Below, piece by piece: positions 50,045 through 59,972 of a stretch of DNA of 64,000 nucleotides. Numbering within the stretch: position 1 is the first letter of the stretch; each line of letters starts with the position of its first letter. Made by a program: the position numbers and the translations under genes. Below the pieces are notes generated by a model that did no database searches, was not told where the DNA came from, and saw nothing but the letters and a program-made list of their open reading frames with translations. The stretch comes from Ruminococcus flavefaciens (GTDB taxonomy: Bacteria; Bacillota; Clostridia; Oscillospirales; Ruminococcaceae), in contig NZ_UETD01000009.1 of NCBI RefSeq assembly GCF_900116855.1, positions 154,745 through 218,744 on the forward strand, read 5' to 3'.

Positions 50045-50073
50045 ATTATACCATATTCGACTCTACAAGTCAA
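50045..50073 (-). promoter_or_regulatory. Promoter of the AbiE-type operon
   Basis: On the minus strand TTGACT (50068-50073), a 17-nt spacer, TATAAT (50045-50050). Confidence 0.85.
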
Positions 50074-50247
50074 TAGAAATATATTTTTGAAATTAAATCT
50101 AAGTGTTTCTTAGTATTGGCGGAAAAGCTCAAAGTTTGGAACGCAAATCGATCATAGTGATGGTACTGTTATTAAACGGCGGTCTGTAATCAGCCATATT
50201 AACCTCCCTGCAAATAAAAAACATGCTATTATTTTATTGTAATAGAA

Positions 50248-50276
50248 TTGATTTATGAAGTCTGATATGATATAAT
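50248..50276 (+). promoter_or_regulatory. Promoter of the two small protein genes
   Basis: TTGATT (50248-50253), a 17-nt spacer, TATAAT (50271-50276). Confidence 0.8.
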
Positions 50277-50303
50277 ATGTGAAAAACACGGAGGTAAGCC
50301 TTT

Positions 50304-50495
50304 ATGGAAGAATTAAATGAGTTGGATTCAACCTGTGGAGTAAGTGATGATGAACTTACAAAGCGCTTTATAGAAGCAATCAGAATAGATGACGAGATAC
50401 GCCGTATCAAAGGGCTCCCTGTTTCCAGATATGATTATGACAAGAACATGCCATATTTCGAGTATCCTGACGGAAGAAGGGTATATTGCGAATAA
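50304..50495 (+). CDS. Small conserved-looking protein, paralogue of the next
   Basis: 63 aa, acidic N-terminal helix, then IRRIKGLPVSRYDYDKNMPYF and EYPDGRRVY. GGAGG precedes the ATG. The C-terminal half resembles that of the next gene (G-x-P-x-x-RYD, then Y-x-E-x-x-DG). I do not recognise a function; it may be a small antitoxin-like or regulatory protein. Confidence 0.75.
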   Translation: MEELNELDSTCGVSDDELTKRFIEAIRIDDEIRRIKGLPVSRYDYDKNMPYFEYPDGRRVYCE

Positions 50496-50522
50496 TCCTG
50501 ATAAAATCAAAGGAGGATACCA

Positions 50523-50750
50523 ATGGCTAAATCAGTAAATTTAAACGGTATGAAAATCAAAGTAATAGATTCTCAAGAAAAAGATTCTTTCCTGACTCAG
50601 GATGATAAAGATATGGATATAAGAGCAAATGCCGCTGTCAAAGCAGCACTTAATAAGGCAAAGATTTGCGGAAAGCCGATTGCACGTTATGATACTGTCA
50701 CTCATAGAGTGTACATTGAAAATGCGGATGGGACGATAAGGTTTGTTTAG
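50523..50750 (+). CDS. Small conserved-looking protein
   Basis: 75 aa. A helix ANAAVKAALNKAKICGKPIA, then RYDTVTHRVYIENADGTIRF. AAAGGAGG precedes the ATG. Same plan as the preceding 63-aa protein, so a diverged tandem duplicate. Function unknown. Confidence 0.75.
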   Translation: MAKSVNLNGMKIKVIDSQEKDSFLTQDDKDMDIRANAAVKAALNKAKICGKPIARYDTVTHRVYIENADGTIRFV

Positions 50751-50822
50751 TCGGCACACCAATAATGGGTTTTATTAAGAATATATGATTATTATAAATT
50801 TAAAAAGATTTATTGAACATTA

Positions 50823-50851
50823 TTGACATGTGTGTTGAAATTTGGTATAAT
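50823..50851 (+). promoter_or_regulatory. Consensus promoter of the defence operon
   Basis: TTGACA (50823-50828), a 17-nt spacer, TATAAT (50846-50851). The leader to the ATG at 50956 is about 98 nt. Confidence 0.88.
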
Positions 50852-50955
50852 TTTATTTGGAAATATTTGCTTGTTTGTGGATTTTGCACATACAGTTTGA
50901 GAAGTAACTATTTATCATTTTTTATTCTTCTTCCACTCACATAGAGGTAAACAAT

Positions 50956-53900
50956 ATGAAAGTTATAGACAATATAAACACGCTTCTGAAAGATGAACTC
51001 ATAGAAAGCATTAAAAAAGGAAGCAAGATGACGATCGCTGCCTCCTGCTTTTCTATGTACGCATACAAAGAGTTGAAAAAACAGCTTGATAATATAGATG
51101 AACTCCGCTTCATATTCACATCTCCTACCTTTGTAAAGGAATCAGCAAAGAAAGAGAAGCGTGAGTTTTTTATCCCCCGTTTGGACAGAGAGTCAGGGCT
51201 GTATGGTACGGAATTTGAGATAAAGCTCCGCAATGAAATGACACAGAAGGCTATCGCTAAGGAGTGTGCCGACTGGATCAAAGCTAAGGTGAAATTCCGC
51301 TCAAATGTCAGCGGTGACAGTATGGGCGGATTTATTACCGTTGAAAGTCCTGCTGATACAACTGCATATATGCCGATCATGGGATTTACTACCACCGATA
51401 TAGGCTGTGACCGAGGAAACAACGCCTATAATATGGTAAACAGCCTCGATGCTCCCTTCGCACAGCAGTACATCTCTGTTTTTAATGAGCTTTGGAATGA
51501 TAAATCCAAACTTGAAGATGTTACCGAAACAGTGATCGAAAGTATCAGTACCGCCTATAATGAAAATGCTCCGGAGTTTATATACTTCATGACGCTGTAT
51601 CATGTTTTCAGCGAATTTCTTGAAGATATTTCCGAAGATGAGCTGCCAAATGAAGCAACAGGCTTCAAGCAGAGTAAGATATGGGATATGCTCTATGACT
51701 TTCAGCGTGATGCTGTCCTTGCTATCATCAACAAGCTCGAAAAATATAACGGCTGTATACTTGCGGACAGTGTAGGTCTTGGTAAGACGTTCACTGCACT
51801 GGCGGTCATCAAGTATTATGAGAACCGCAACAAGACCGTACTTGTATTATGCCCGAAAAAGCTCGCAGAAAACTGGAATACATACAAGGATAATTATGTA
51901 AATAACCCTATCGCCTCCGACCGTCTGAATTATGATGTACTGTTCCATACGGACTTATCCCGTGACGGCGGTTATTCCAACGGGCTTGATCTTGACAGGC
52001 TGAACTGGGGCAATTATGACCTTATCGTTATAGATGAATCCCATAATTTCAGAAACGGTATCGGTACACACTCAAATACCCACGAAAATAGATATATGCG
52101 TCTTATGGATAGGGTTATCCGTGCAGGTGTTAAAACTAAAGTGCTTATGTTATCGGCAACTCCTGTCAATAACCGTTTTACCGATCTTAGAAATCAGCTT
52201 GCTCTTGCTTATGAGGGCTGCTCGGAGGGCTTGAGCGAAAAGCTGAACACCAAGAAAACCATAGAAGAAATATTTCGTCAGGCGCAGAGAGCATTCAACG
52301 AATGGAGTAGCTATCCGAAGGAAGAAAGAACGACCGACTCCCTGCTACGTATGCTCGATTTTGATTTCTTTGAACTACTCGACAGCGTAACTATCGCACG
52401 TTCAAGGAAACATATACAGAAATACTATAACAGTGAAAAGATAGGAAAATTCCCCGAAAGGTTGAAACCTATCTCGCTTACTCCGTGTCTTACAGATCTT
52501 GACAATGCTATAAACTACAATGAGATATACAGCAGTCTGATAGAATTATCGCTATGCATCTATATGCCGTCCCATTATATCTTTGAAAGTAAGATTTCAA
52601 AGTATATGGACACAAGCGATAATTTCAGACAGTCTAACCGTGAGCTTGGTATCCGCAGGCTTATGGCTATCAATCTGCTGAAAAGGCTTGAAAGCTCGGT
52701 CAATTCATTCTCGCTGACATTACAGCGTATCTATAATCTTATAACTACTACGATAAATGCTATCAATGCTTTTGAAAAGCACGGTGCCGCTAATATTGAT
52801 ATGTACGAGATGACCGATGATGACCTTGACATTGATGACAGCAACACAGATTTCACAGTCGGCAAAAAGATTAAAATCGACCTTGCGGATATGGACTACC
52901 GCTCATGGCGTGACGATCTGCAAAAGGATAAAGACACTCTTGAACTGCTGATTTTGATGATAAGAGATATTACACCCGAACATGATACCAAATTGCAGGC
53001 GCTGTTTGAGCTTATCGCAAAAAAGCAGAAAGAGCCTATCAATGCAGGCAACAAGAAAATGATAATCTTTACGGCATTCTCGGATACAGCGGAGTATCTC
53101 TATGAGAATGTCAGCGTATATGTTAAGCAACAATTCGGACTTGATACTGCTATGATAACAGGCAGCGAGGACGGCAGAACAACTGTCAAGCTGAAAAGAG
53201 CCACCCTCAATAATGTGCTGACGCTCTTTTCACCCATATCTAAAGGGCGTGATGTCCTGATGCCGAATAGTACGCAGGAGATCGATATTCTGATTGCTAC
53301 CGACTGTATTTCCGAAGGTCAGAACTTGCAGGACTGCGATTATCTTGTGAATTACGACATTCACTGGAATCCTGTTCGTATCACCCAGCGTTTCGGACGA
53401 ATCGACCGTATCGGAAGCAAGAACGGAGTCATTCAACTGGTGAACTTCTGGCCTGATATGGATCTGGATGACTACCTCAATCTGAAATCCAGGGTTGAAA
53501 CAAGGATGAAGATTTCTGTTATGACCTCCACTGGTGATGATGATCTGATTAATGCAGAGGAAAAGGGTGATCTGGAATACAGAAGTGCCCAGCTCAAAAA
53601 GATGATGAATGAAGTCGTGGATATGGAGGAAATGAACGACGGCATTTCCATCATGGACTTGGGTCTGAACGAATACCGCCTTGACCTGCTGGAATACGTA
53701 AAGACACATAAGGATATTGAAAAGAAGCCGAAAGGACTTCACGCTGTTGTTCCTGCTACGGACGAGCTTGGCGAGGGCGTGATATTTGTTCTGCGGAATG
53801 TGAATGACAGCGTGAATATCGGCAATCAGAACCGAATACACCCGTTCTATATGGTCTATATCGGCAATGACGGAGAGGTGCTTTGCGATTACCTCAATCC

Positions 53901-54183
53901 GAAAAAGCTGCTTGACGATGTGCGCCTGCTGTGCAGGGGCAAGTCGCAGCCGATAAAAGACCTGTGTGCAAGATTCAATAAGGAGACTGATGACGGCAGG
54001 GATATGTCGCAGATGAGCGAGTTGCTGAGTATGACTATCGACTCTATCATCGACACGAAAGCCGAAAGCGATATTGACAGCCTGTTCGGTTCCGGCGGCA
54101 CAAGTGCGCTTGTGTCGGATATTTCGGGACTGTCAGATTTTGAACTGATATGTTTCCTTGTGGTAAAGGACGGTGACAAATAA
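50956..54183 (+). CDS. SNF2-like helicase with an N-terminal PLD-like domain
   Basis: 1075 aa. Residues about 15-165 look like the phospholipase-D-like domain of defence helicases (MTIAASCFSMYAY, RFIFTSP), without a clear HKD pair. The helicase core follows: Q-motif region DFQRDAVLA, Walker A ADSVGLGKTFTALA, DEAH-box variant VIDESHNFRN, motif III SATPVNN, and in the second RecA domain IATDCISEGQNLQDCD and RITQRFGRIDRIGS. It is first in the operon and shares a base with the DUF4391 start. Helicases of this type accompany type III-like restriction genes. Confidence 0.92.
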   Translation: MKVIDNINTLLKDELIESIKKGSKMTIAASCFSMYAYKELKKQLDNIDELRFIFTSPTFVKESAKKEKREFFIPRLDRESGLYGTEFEIKLRNEMTQKAIAKECADWIKAKVKFRSNVSGDSMGGFITVESPADTTAYMPIMGFTTTDIGCDRGNNAYNMVNSLDAPFAQQYISVFNELWNDKSKLEDVTETVIESISTAYNENAPEFIYFMTLYHVFSEFLEDISEDELPNEATGFKQSKIWDMLYDFQRDAVLAIINKLEKYNGCILADSVGLGKTFTALAVIKYYENRNKTVLVLCPKKLAENWNTYKDNYVNNPIASDRLNYDVLFHTDLSRDGGYSNGLDLDRLNWGNYDLIVIDESHNFRNGIGTHSNTHENRYMRLMDRVIRAGVKTKVLMLSATPVNNRFTDLRNQLALAYEGCSEGLSEKLNTKKTIEEIFRQAQRAFNEWSSYPKEERTTDSLLRMLDFDFFELLDSVTIARSRKHIQKYYNSEKIGKFPERLKPISLTPCLTDLDNAINYNEIYSSLIELSLCIYMPSHYIFESKISKYMDTSDNFRQSNRELGIRRLMAINLLKRLESSVNSFSLTLQRIYNLITTTINAINAFEKHGAANIDMYEMTDDDLDIDDSNTDFTVGKKIKIDLADMDYRSWRDDLQKDKDTLELLILMIRDITPEHDTKLQALFELIAKKQKEPINAGNKKMIIFTAFSDTAEYLYENVSVYVKQQFGLDTAMITGSEDGRTTVKLKRATLNNVLTLFSPISKGRDVLMPNSTQEIDILIATDCISEGQNLQDCDYLVNYDIHWNPVRITQRFGRIDRIGSKNGVIQLVNFWPDMDLDDYLNLKSRVETRMKISVMTSTGDDDLINAEEKGDLEYRSAQLKKMMNEVVDMEEMNDGISIMDLGLNEYRLDLLEYVKTHKDIEKKPKGLHAVVPATDELGEGVIFVLRNVNDSVNIGNQNRIHPFYMVYIGNDGEVLCDYLNPKKLLDDVRLLCRGKSQPIKDLCARFNKETDDGRDMSQMSELLSMTIDSIIDTKAESDIDSLFGSGGTSALVSDISGLSDFELICFLVVKDGDK

Positions 54184-54827
54184 TGTTTGGACTGCCCGAA
54201 AGCACCTATTTCGGAAAGCTCGTTCCGAAGAATAAGTTTTATGACAAGCTGACTATCGACAAGAAACTGGAGCGCAGTTTTATAGATCAGATCAACTCGA
54301 TACGCTGGGCGCATAAGCTGTCCGCCGATACGCTGAATGTGGAAAAAGGCAGTATAGTTGAGGAAGTCGAAGTCTTTCTTATCAAGCTGAAAACAAGTGA
54401 GATCGACCTGAACGTGCTTCGGCAAATGGACAGGCAGCTCCACTATCATCTGATATTCATTCTTGAATATGAGGAGCAGTATCAGCTGTGGACAGGCTAC
54501 AAGGAAGAAAGCACAAACGCCGCTTTCAAGGTCGGGAATTATTATCACACTGACTGGGTAACAGAAGATACTTTCTCCCTGCGGATAGACGGTCTGAACA
54601 TGGACACGATCTATGAGAACCTTGTCCGTCAGATCGCAGGAGATACGCTGATACAGGAAAACAGCGAGAGCCTGAAAGAGACTGTTGAACGGCAGGCAGC
54701 ACGGGAAAAGCTCGAAAAAGATATTGAAAAACTCCGTGCAAAAATACGCAAAGAAAAGCAGTTCAACCGACAGGTCGAGCTGAACAAGCAATTGAAGCAA
54801 CTGATAAAAAAGTTGGAGGATATTTAA
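54183..54827 (+). CDS. DUF4391 family protein
   Basis: 214 aa. An N-terminal alpha/beta domain (MFGLPESTYFGKLVPKNKFY, SIRWAHKLSADTLNV) and a C-terminal coiled coil (about 165-214: LEKDIEKLRAKIRKEK). DUF4391 genes occur regularly between a SNF2-type helicase and a type III methyltransferase. Starts by 1-nt overlap with the helicase stop (TAATG). Probably a structural part of the complex; function not established. Confidence 0.85.
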   Translation: MFGLPESTYFGKLVPKNKFYDKLTIDKKLERSFIDQINSIRWAHKLSADTLNVEKGSIVEEVEVFLIKLKTSEIDLNVLRQMDRQLHYHLIFILEYEEQYQLWTGYKEESTNAAFKVGNYYHTDWVTEDTFSLRIDGLNMDTIYENLVRQIAGDTLIQENSESLKETVERQAAREKLEKDIEKLRAKIRKEKQFNRQVELNKQLKQLIKKLEDI

Positions 54828-55393
54828 TGGCTACATCTGATAAACTTATGATTATTTCTATTATTGTCAACTGCATTGCAATTATCGTTGCACCTATCGT
54901 TTCTGTTTTAATTGCGCAAAAATTACAAGATTGGGGCAAAAAGCGACAGGACAAGATGGACATTTTTATGACTTTAATGACAAGTCGTATATATGGCTGG
55001 ACTCCGCAAAGTGTAAATGCATTAAATTCAATTGATATCATTTTTTCAGATGAACCAGAGGTAATCAAACAATGGAGAAACTATTATAAAGCATTGTGGG
55101 TAAATAATCCAGATGATAAGCAAAAGCAAACAATGATTGATGAACAAGAATCGCTACTTGAAACCATGGCAAAATCATTAGGATATAAAGATAGCATTAC
55201 ATTAAAAACTATACAGAAGCCATATATGCCTGAAGGTATGTTTAACGAAATGCAGATGCAAAACCAATACAAGACTAATCAATTGCAAGCAATGGAATTG
55301 CTAATTTCAAGATTACAAAATTCGAGTGGAGAGAATCAGAATGGACAAAATGAAAATGCCGTCCGCAAACCTAACGGACGCAAACATAAATAG
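54827..55393 (+). CDS. Membrane-anchored protein, DUF6680-like
   Basis: 188 aa. One N-terminal helix (about 6-28, IISIIVNCIAIIVAPIVSVL) and a cytoplasmic helical domain (DKMDIFMTLMTSRIYGWTPQ, EQESLLETMAKSLGY). It resembles DUF6680 proteins of defence islands. It overlaps the DUF4391 gene by 1 nt but is clearly more AT-rich than the helicase, so probably a later addition to the operon. Confidence 0.7.
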   Translation: MATSDKLMIISIIVNCIAIIVAPIVSVLIAQKLQDWGKKRQDKMDIFMTLMTSRIYGWTPQSVNALNSIDIIFSDEPEVIKQWRNYYKALWVNNPDDKQKQTMIDEQESLLETMAKSLGYKDSITLKTIQKPYMPEGMFNEMQMQNQYKTNQLQAMELLISRLQNSSGENQNGQNENAVRKPNGRKHK

Positions 55394-55496
55394 TGGTCAT
55401 CTATTGCTTTTCTTTAAAAACGAGATTATATTATTCAATCAGATGTTGATTGTTAAGCAGTAGAAAGTTGTTTATTAAATAGGGGGATTATAAGAT

Positions 55497-56354
55497 ATGA
55501 GCGTAGAACAGTATCAACGCACAGTAAATTCACTTGATAAAGAAATAGCAGAGCTTGAAAAGAAGAAAGCGGCAGCTGATAAAAAAGCGGCAGATGAATC
55601 TAAGAAAGCTGAGAGTGTTTCAATTAGTAAAAATGCATCAGCTACAACAATAAAGAGTAAGTTGAATGAAATAGATCGACATAATAAAGCAAGTAATAAA
55701 GCAGCAACAGAAAGTACTGAGTTCGGTAAAAAGATAGCAGACAAAAGAGCCAAACGCAATGATGCGTATTTAAAATTGCAAAAAGAGCAACAGAAAGAAC
55801 AAAAAGCCCAACAAAAGGTCATGGATAATATAAAAAAAGAGTATGAAAACAGGATTGCTGAACTTGAAAAACAATCTATACCTTCAGCTATCACTTATAA
55901 TCCAACTACAGATGATGTCAATTCAATTGAGCAGTATGATGTTTTTATATCTCATGCCTGGGAAGATAAAGAGGATTTTGTAGACGAACTTTATAATGCC
56001 CTTACAGCACTCGGTATAAAAGTATGGTATGACACTTCAAAAATCAAATGGGGAGATTCCATGAGAAAAAAGATTGATGAGGGATTAAAAAAGTCGAAAT
56101 TTGGTATAATCGTTCTTTCACCCAATTATATTGCAGAAAACAAGTATTGGACTAAGATTGAACTGGATGGATTATTTCAACTCGAAAGCATAAATGGTAA
56201 GACTATTCTGCCAATATGGCACCATTTAACTAAAAAGGAAGTAACAGAATATAGTCCAATTATTGCAAGTAAGTTGGCAATGACTACCGCAACAATGACG
56301 GCTGAGGATATTGCTAAAGAGATGCTTGAACTAATTCCAAAAGTATCAGGATGA
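55497..56354 (+). CDS. TIR-domain protein with N-terminal coiled coil
   Basis: 285 aa. Residues 1-125 are a long Lys/Ala/Glu coiled coil (DKEIAELEKKKAAADKKA). A TIR domain follows from about 142: QYDVFISHAWEDKEDFVDEL, GIKVWYDTSKIKWGDSM, FGIIVLSPNYI, and the WTKIELDGLF helix, whose Glu lies where TIR NADases have their catalytic residue. It is probably an NAD+-cleaving effector; whether it acts with the restriction system or alone is unknown. GGGGG precedes the ATG. Confidence 0.9.
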   Translation: MSVEQYQRTVNSLDKEIAELEKKKAAADKKAADESKKAESVSISKNASATTIKSKLNEIDRHNKASNKAATESTEFGKKIADKRAKRNDAYLKLQKEQQKEQKAQQKVMDNIKKEYENRIAELEKQSIPSAITYNPTTDDVNSIEQYDVFISHAWEDKEDFVDELYNALTALGIKVWYDTSKIKWGDSMRKKIDEGLKKSKFGIIVLSPNYIAENKYWTKIELDGLFQLESINGKTILPIWHHLTKKEVTEYSPIIASKLAMTTATMTAEDIAKEMLELIPKVSG

Positions 56355-56418
56355 TATATAAATAACCCTTTACTATAGGAATGCAGTTAAAAGAATTTTT
56401 GAAACATATGGAGGAACA

Positions 56419-57330
56419 ATGATGGACGATACTAATCTTAAAACTGATAGTGAATACAACAATGAAACCGATAGTGCGAACAATCCTGTAAGGAAAAAGG
56501 AACTTGATGATACTAATTCTACTTCTAAAAAAAATAAACGATTTATAATTGTAGTTATTGTAATAGCTATTATTATAGGAGGATTATCCCCGTTTATTAT
56601 AGATATTGAATCTCCAAACAAAAAATCAGAAATAACGGCAGATGGTTTGTTAGGCTATATAGTATCATTTATTTCTGCGGCTGTTACTGCTGTGCTTGCC
56701 CTGTATGCTATTTATCAGACAAAGCAGGCAAATGACGTATCACAGAAAGTTTTAGATATTGAAAAAAATGATTATTTACTAAGGATAAGACCATTTATTA
56801 TAGTTAAAAATTATTCCACTCGAACAATTAGCTGTGGTGAAAAAATAGAAAAAACCAATAAAACATTTATTGCAATTGACGGTCGTTCAAGAACTGAAGA
56901 AGATGACGATGAAGATAATCCTTTAATTGGAATAGTTCTTACCATTACAAATACAACTGAATCGTTTTTAACTTTCTATTTTGATGATTTAGAATGTGAA
57001 GATGAAGAATACGTACGGGATTATTTAATAGAAGGATTTGATAATATCAAAAACCAAAAGCATTCATTAATGCCGGGTAAGAGTTCAGAAATCGTTTTCT
57101 ATGGTGAAGCTGCTTTTTTTAAGGATTTTAAAGATAAGCAACTAACACTTTCTTTTATTCTTGAGAACAGATTTATGCATAGATATTTGGAGAAATTTGA
57201 TTTGAAATGCAGATGGGTTCATTTTGACGATTCGGGACGCATGAAATTTCTTTTAAATTTTAATAATTATAAAATTTATAAGTTTGAATATAGTGGAGAA
57301 AAGGCTATACCAATTGAGGAGAAATTATAA
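56419..57330 (+). CDS. Hypothetical two-helix membrane protein
   Basis: 303 aa. A polar acidic N-terminus (35 aa), two membrane helices (about 37-58 and 75-97), and a 200-aa soluble domain rich in strands (GIVLTITNTTESFLTFYFDD). Family not recognised. AGGA lies just upstream, and the stop shares a base with the methyltransferase ATG, so it is translationally tied to Mod. AT-rich like the TIR gene. A membrane effector or anchor is possible. Confidence 0.7.
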   Translation: MMDDTNLKTDSEYNNETDSANNPVRKKELDDTNSTSKKNKRFIIVVIVIAIIIGGLSPFIIDIESPNKKSEITADGLLGYIVSFISAAVTAVLALYAIYQTKQANDVSQKVLDIEKNDYLLRIRPFIIVKNYSTRTISCGEKIEKTNKTFIAIDGRSRTEEDDDEDNPLIGIVLTITNTTESFLTFYFDDLECEDEEYVRDYLIEGFDNIKNQKHSLMPGKSSEIVFYGEAAFFKDFKDKQLTLSFILENRFMHRYLEKFDLKCRWVHFDDSGRMKFLLNFNNYKIYKFEYSGEKAIPIEEKL

Positions 57331-59198
57331 TGGAAAAGATGAAAATGGAATCCGCAAACATTACGGATATGAACATAGAAAAGATCGCTGCACTGTTCCC
57401 GAACTGCATCACGGAAACGGCAGACGAGAACGGCAAGCTGAAAAAGGCTGTCAACTTTGAGATGCTCCGTGCTATGCTGAGCGAGGATATTGCCGAGGGC
57501 GATGAAGCATACGAATTTACATGGGTGGGCAAAAAGGCGGCTATCGCTGAGGCTAACCGTCCTATCCGCAAGACGCTGCGTCCGTGCGTGGAGGAAAGCG
57601 TGAACTGGGACACCACCGAAAATCTCTATATCGAGGGCGACAACCTTGAAGTGCTGAAACTCTTGCAGGAAAGCTATCTTAAAAAGGTTGATATGATTTT
57701 TATTGATCCTCCATACAATACTGGTTCAGATTTTATTTATCGAGATGACTTTTATTACAATGAGGAAGAATACTCACTTTTAAATGGTGAAATAAACGAT
57801 GATGGGGAACGACTTTTTAAAAATACCGATGCAAATGGAAGATTTCATTCTGACTGGTGTTCAATGATTTATTCACGATTGCTTCTTGCAAGAAATCTTT
57901 TATCGCCTACCGGTTCTATTTTCATTACAATTGATGATAACGAATATGCAAACCTCAAAGAAATATGTGATGAGGTCTTTGGAGGGAAAAACTATATTTC
58001 GACGGTCATTTGGGAAAACTTTTACGGGAGGAGTAATGCAGCTGCTATTTCTCCCGCTCATAACTATGTATTGATTTATTCCTTAGCAGGCGATGCGTGG
58101 AAATACGTTAGAAATCTACTGCCAAGAACAGAAGAAAGTTCAGATAAATATAAAAATCCAGATAATGATCCCAGAGGTCCTTGGCGTTTAGGACCTATTT
58201 TTGCAAGTGGCGAACGACACGAAGGACTAATGTATACGATTACTACTCCAGCTGGAAAAAAGATATCTCCTCCAAAAGGAAGCCATTGGAGAATGCTTGA
58301 AGAAGATTTTTGGAATATGGTAAAAGACGGACGAATAATGTTTGGAATGAATGGTGACGGAGCACCTGCAACAAAACTATTTCTATCTGACGTTCAATCA
58401 GGTATGGTTCCAAGATCAATTTGGCTTCATGGCGAAGTTGGTCATTCGCAGGAAGCTAAAAGAGAAATACAAGCTCTTTTTCCAGATAATATACCGTTTG
58501 ATACTCCAAAACCAACAAGATTGCTTAAACAGATTATTACAATAGGAGCAAATAGTAACGCACTTATAATGGATTTTTTCTCTGGTTCAGCTTCAACTGC
58601 TGATGCAGTAATGCAATTGAATAAATCGGATAATGGTAATAGAAAGTATATTATGGTACAATTAGATGAACCAATTACTGAAGAAGGTTATATAGGGAAA
58701 AATAAGACTATTGCAGATATAGGCAAAGAGCGTATTCGCCGTGCTGGTGTGAAGATAAAAGAGGATAGTCCGCTTACAACAAGCGATCTTGATATAGGTT
58801 TCCGTGTTCTGAAACTTGATGATACCAATATGCAGGATGTTTATTATACCCCTGCCGCAACAACACAGCAGATGATAGCAGGCTTTGAAAGCAATATCAA
58901 AGAGGACAGAACCGACCTTGATTTGCTGTTCGGCTGCCTGCTTGACTGGGGTCTGCCGCTGTCCATGCCATACAGTTCCGAGCAGATAGAGGGCGTGACG
59001 GTGCATACCTACAATGAGGGCGACCTGATCGCCTGCTTTGACAAGGCTATCCCCGAAAGCGTCATAAAGACTATCGCAAAACGTCAGCCGCTGAGAGTAG
59101 TGTTCCGTGATGACAGCTTTGCAGACAGCCCGTCGAAGATAAATGTCAGCGAGATTTTCAAGATGCTCTCGCCGGATACAAGAGTGAAGGTGATATAA
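57330..59198 (+). CDS. Type III restriction-modification methyltransferase (Mod)
   Basis: 622 aa. Beta-class adenine methyltransferase order: motif IV DPPYNTG near residue 126, then the target-recognition region, then motif I DFFSGSASTADAV near 418. It methylates one strand of a short site and, with Res, forms the restriction complex. The GAGGAG site supports the ATG at 57330. Codon use changes abruptly: 57680-58740 is AT-rich while both flanks are GC-richer like the helicase and Res genes, so the specificity core has probably been swapped in by recombination. Confidence 0.94.
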   Translation: MEKMKMESANITDMNIEKIAALFPNCITETADENGKLKKAVNFEMLRAMLSEDIAEGDEAYEFTWVGKKAAIAEANRPIRKTLRPCVEESVNWDTTENLYIEGDNLEVLKLLQESYLKKVDMIFIDPPYNTGSDFIYRDDFYYNEEEYSLLNGEINDDGERLFKNTDANGRFHSDWCSMIYSRLLLARNLLSPTGSIFITIDDNEYANLKEICDEVFGGKNYISTVIWENFYGRSNAAAISPAHNYVLIYSLAGDAWKYVRNLLPRTEESSDKYKNPDNDPRGPWRLGPIFASGERHEGLMYTITTPAGKKISPPKGSHWRMLEEDFWNMVKDGRIMFGMNGDGAPATKLFLSDVQSGMVPRSIWLHGEVGHSQEAKREIQALFPDNIPFDTPKPTRLLKQIITIGANSNALIMDFFSGSASTADAVMQLNKSDNGNRKYIMVQLDEPITEEGYIGKNKTIADIGKERIRRAGVKIKEDSPLTTSDLDIGFRVLKLDDTNMQDVYYTPAATTQQMIAGFESNIKEDRTDLDLLFGCLLDWGLPLSMPYSSEQIEGVTVHTYNEGDLIACFDKAIPESVIKTIAKRQPLRVVFRDDSFADSPSKINVSEIFKMLSPDTRVKVI

Positions 59199-59213
59199 GA
59201 TAGGAGGAGAAAC

Positions 59214-59972
59214 ATGGCTTTTCCGAACGAAGTTAAAATAAAGGCATTGGTTGCTTGCGGACGCAGATGCTGTATATGCCATAAATTCTGTGGAAACAAA
59301 ATGGAAATACATCATATTCGTCATCATGCCAAAGGTGGCGATGATACGTTTGAAAATGCTATCCCATTATGCTTTGACTGCCATGCAGAAGTAGGACAGT
59401 ATGATCCTACACATCCAAAGGGAACGAAATTCACAGAAAAAGAATTGATCAGTCATAGAGACAATTGGTATAAGAAAGTTAAAGAGGAAAGTGTATCTGA
59501 AAAAAAGGAAAAATTCTTAGAGTCTATGCGATCTATACGAGTCTATATAACAAAGGATTCTGAACCTCAATCACTCATAAATGTATCAACGGGGAAGGAA
59601 TTGTTTAGTTATGCGGAAAATACTTGTGCAATCGATTTTGACTATGATGAACCGGATAATGAAGAAGTGTTAGATGTTCTTTTACTTTTTTCTGATGAAC
59701 TTGAATCGGTTTTAGATGATTATCCTTATATGGGATTGGCACAAAAAATGTCATTTGCATTTCAGTTTACCACTTACATTAAACAGTTAGAAGAAATGCA
59801 GTATATGGTTTTTACTGAAAGAGCAAATAGAATAATCAAAGGTGGGGCATTACCAGCAGATAATTTCCCAGTCTGGATTGTTCGGATATTCAAAAATGAT
59901 AATCCTCAAATTGTCACAAGGAGCATAGAGAATAATGAAACTTCAATTCAAACACCAGAAATTTCAGGCTGA
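59214..59972 (+). CDS. HNH endonuclease-domain protein
   Basis: 252 aa. The N-terminal HNH domain (about 15-70) has zinc cysteines CCICHKFC and LCFDCH, and the catalytic IHHIRHHAKGG with ENAIPL. The C-terminal 180 aa are acidic and of unknown fold. It lies between Mod and Res, overlapping Res by 38 nt; AGGAGG precedes its ATG. Position and AT-rich sequence suggest an inserted effector nuclease of the operon. Confidence 0.85.
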   Translation: MAFPNEVKIKALVACGRRCCICHKFCGNKMEIHHIRHHAKGGDDTFENAIPLCFDCHAEVGQYDPTHPKGTKFTEKELISHRDNWYKKVKEESVSEKKEKFLESMRSIRVYITKDSEPQSLINVSTGKELFSYAENTCAIDFDYDEPDNEEVLDVLLLFSDELESVLDDYPYMGLAQKMSFAFQFTTYIKQLEEMQYMVFTERANRIIKGGALPADNFPVWIVRIFKNDNPQIVTRSIENNETSIQTPEISG

